This document shows positions 62,166 to 64,000 of a stretch of 64,000 nucleotides of DNA, one piece after another; position 1 is the stretch's first letter; the number at the start of each line of letters is the position of its first letter. Source of the DNA: Granulicella aggregans. GTDB taxonomy: Bacteria > Acidobacteriota > Terriglobia > Terriglobales > Acidobacteriaceae. The stretch covers positions 1 through 64,000 of the forward strand of contig NZ_JAGSYE010000002.1 of the NCBI RefSeq assembly GCF_025685565.1. Reading direction: 5' to 3'. Position numbers and translations under genes: made by a program. Under the pieces are notes generated by a model. It saw only the letters and a program-made list of their open reading frames with translations, did not search any database and was not told the DNA's origin.

Positions 62166-64000
62166 ATGACAAATCGAGCAAAAGAGACTCTGACCGGCGA
62201 ACTCCGCAAGCTTCCAATGATGCCGATTCGCGACATGGTGATCTTCCCCCATATGATGACGCCCTTCGTCGTCGGCCGTGAGTCCAGCGTCCGCGCCCTC
62301 GAAGAGGCTCTCAACGGCGATCGCAAGATCTTCCTCGCGACCCAGCATGACGCCTCGGTGGACGAACCCAACGCCGATGACATCTTCGCTACTGGCACCA
62401 TCGGCAACATCGTGCAGAGCGTCAAGATGCCGGATGGCAACATCAAGGTTCTCGTCGAAGGCGTAGAGCGCGCCCGCGCGACTGAGGTCAACGACGAAGA
62501 CGGATTCTTCGTCGCGACCGTCCGCACAGGCAAGTCCCGCCTCGAACTGACCCCACAGATCGAAGCTCTCGCCCAGCGCGTGCACACCCTCTTCGAGCAG
62601 TACATCAAGCTCCAGCAGTCGTTGAACTACGAGACCCTGGCCGCCACCGTCCGCATGGACGAACCCACCAAGCTGGCCGACACCATCGCCGCCAATCTTC
62701 AGCTCTCCATCGAAGAGAAGCAGCAGCTCCTCGAGGTCTTCGACCCCGAGATGCGTCTCTCCCGTATTGCCGATGTCCTCGATGTCGCGATCGAGAAGCT
62801 CAACATGGACCGGACTATCCAGTCGCGCGTGAAGCGGCAGATGGAGAAGGCGCAGAAAGAGTATTACCTCAACGAAAAGATCAAGGCCATTCAGAAGGAA
62901 CTTGGCCGCGGGGAGAAGTCCGAGTTTGACGACCTGAAGAAGAAGATCGACGAAGCGGGCATGCCAAAGGATGTGCTTGAGAAGGCGACGCAGGAGCTCA
63001 AGAAGCTCGAAGCGATGCCTCCTATGTCCGCTGAGTCCACCGTCTCACGCAACTATCTCGACTGGCTGCTGGCAGTGCCGTGGAAGAAGCGGTCGAAAGA
63101 AATCCGATCCATCGAGCACGCCGAGAAGATCCTTAACGAAGATCACTACGGCCTCGAAAAGATCAAGGAACGCATCCTCGAATTCCTCGCTGTCCGCCAG
63201 CTCGTCAAGAACCCCAAAGGCTCGATCCTCTGCTTCGTTGGACCTCCGGGCGTCGGCAAGACCTCGCTTGGTATGTCCATCGCCAAGGCGACCGGCCGCA
63301 AGTTCGTCCGCATGTCTCTCGGAGGCGTTCGTGATGAGGCCGAGATCCGCGGCCATCGCCGCACTTACATTGGCGCACTCCCCGGTCAAATCATCCAGTC
63401 GATGAAGAAGGCCGGCACCAAGAACCCCGTCTTCATGCTCGACGAGATCGACAAGATGGCCTCGGACTTCCGCGGGGACCCGGCAAGCGCTCTGTTGGAA
63501 GTCCTCGACCCTGAGCAGAACACCTCCTTCCAGGACCACTATCTCGATGTCGAGTACGACCTCTCGCAAGTTCTCTTCGTGGCCACTGCGAACGTCCTGC
63601 ACACCATCCCCGGCCCGCTGCAGGACCGCATGGAGATCCTCCGCCTGCACGGCTACACCGAGGTCGAGAAGCTCGAGATCGCCAAGCAGTATCTCGTCAA
63701 GAAGCAGCTTGAGGGCACTGGCGTCACCGCTCAACAGATCAACTTCACCGACGACGCGCTCAGAGGAATCATCCGCGGTTACACGCGCGAGGCTGGCGTC
63801 CGCAATCTCGAACGCGAGATCGGCAACGTCTGCCGCAAGGTCGCCCGCCGTGTCGTCCAGAACGGCCCGGAGCACCAGGAAGATATCACTGCGGAGAACC
63901 TCGAATCCATCCTTGGCGTCGCAAAGTTCCGCGACTCTCAAGTGCACGAGAAGAGCGAGGTCGGTCTCGTCACTGGCCTTGCATGGACGGAAGTTGGCGG
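62166..64000 (+). CDS. lon: Lon protease, cut by the right edge
   Basis: ATG 62166 opens MTNRAKETLTGELRKLPMMP; about 611 codons are present. The Lon N-domain (MPIRDMVIFPHMMTPFVVGR), the coiled-coil region (RQMEKAQKEYYLNEKIKAIQ) and the ATPase are seen: Walker A FVGPPGVGKTSLGMSIA (~residue 358), Walker B VFMLDEIDKM, and EAGVRNLEREIGN. The frame reaches the protease-domain entry GLVTGLAWTEVGG. The Ser-Lys dyad lies outside the window. Confidence 0.95.
   Translation, partial: MTNRAKETLTGELRKLPMMPIRDMVIFPHMMTPFVVGRESSVRALEEALNGDRKIFLATQHDASVDEPNADDIFATGTIGNIVQSVKMPDGNIKVLVEGVERARATEVNDEDGFFVATVRTGKSRLELTPQIEALAQRVHTLFEQYIKLQQSLNYETLAATVRMDEPTKLADTIAANLQLSIEEKQQLLEVFDPEMRLSRIADVLDVAIEKLNMDRTIQSRVKRQMEKAQKEYYLNEKIKAIQKELGRGEKSEFDDLKKKIDEAGMPKDVLEKATQELKKLEAMPPMSAESTVSRNYLDWLLAVPWKKRSKEIRSIEHAEKILNEDHYGLEKIKERILEFLAVRQLVKNPKGSILCFVGPPGVGKTSLGMSIAKATGRKFVRMSLGGVRDEAEIRGHRRTYIGALPGQIIQSMKKAGTKNPVFMLDEIDKMASDFRGDPASALLEVLDPEQNTSFQDHYLDVEYDLSQVLFVATANVLHTIPGPLQDRMEILRLHGYTEVEKLEIAKQYLVKKQLEGTGVTAQQINFTDDALRGIIRGYTREAGVRNLEREIGNVCRKVARRVVQNGPEHQEDITAENLESILGVAKFRDSQVHEKSEVGLVTGLAWTEVG

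Overview
The window looks like a chromosomal segment of an acidobacterium of the class Terriglobia (Acidobacteriaceae; Granulicella, Terriglobus or Edaphobacter type). That placement is inference from the DUF1800 protein, the VWFA-related secreted protein, a CATTCTGA...GAAGAATCCCC palindromic intergenic repeat, secreted beta-propeller and GH35 proteins, moderate-to-high GC and many GTG/TTG starts. No prophage, CRISPR array or rRNA operon was seen. There is one tRNA gene, tRNA-Gln(CUG).

Layout. 0-13 kb: a truncated gene and IS-end-like direct repeats, a zinc-ribbon protein, thiS, a secreted DUF1800 protein, then thiD and pyrF, which start head-to-head on a shared CATG. After these come a palindromic repeat, an amidinotransferase-like protein whose usual cysteine position is serine, a 59-residue zinc-ribbon protein, an acyltransferase, a secreted BamE-like protein, a degenerate CPBP membrane protein, an apparently circularly permuted glycerophosphodiesterase, a pentapeptide-repeat protein and inositol-phosphate synthase. 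13-17 kb: a two-TM SLATT-like protein with a tiny polyproline partner, DedA, a TlpA-like thioredoxin, HemQ, an unknown protein and endonuclease III. 17-24 kb: a heme neighbourhood (hemD, hemC, ccsA/hemX, hemA) with a GH35 glycosidase and a lipid kinase in between. 24-30 kb: mutS-anmK-peptide-binding lipoprotein, tightly coupled, then a frameshifted pseudopilin.

30-41.6 kb is the least explained part. It runs through a long co-directional run: a GT4 glycosyltransferase, a small I9-like protein, four tandem paralogous beta-rich proteins (DUF2589-like in layout), a TIG/coiled-coil protein with a Pro-rich tail, an Ala-rich helical protein, and a disordered basic protein fused to a GH5-like barrel that lacks its catalytic motifs. 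A convergent GT2 glycosyltransferase closes the run, and a divergent unknown gene lies upstream. None of these proteins has a signal peptide. A kumamolisin-type S53 peptidase, also leaderless, follows. I consider this the best candidate for an undescribed system.

42-53.5 kb: the S53 peptidase, tRNA-Gln, a VWFA-related secreted protein, a SpoIVB-like protein with its two halves in reversed order, a zinc alcohol dehydrogenase, a secreted beta-propeller, an unknown small protein, and a lolC - AhpD-like - lolD operon. 53.5-64 kb: a proteostasis block (clpC, then tig-clpP-clpX-lon) with a YtxH protein, a family 5 uracil-DNA glycosylase and a small secreted protein in between. The trigger factor has an unusual His/Asp-rich N-terminal extension. 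Lon is cut by the right edge.
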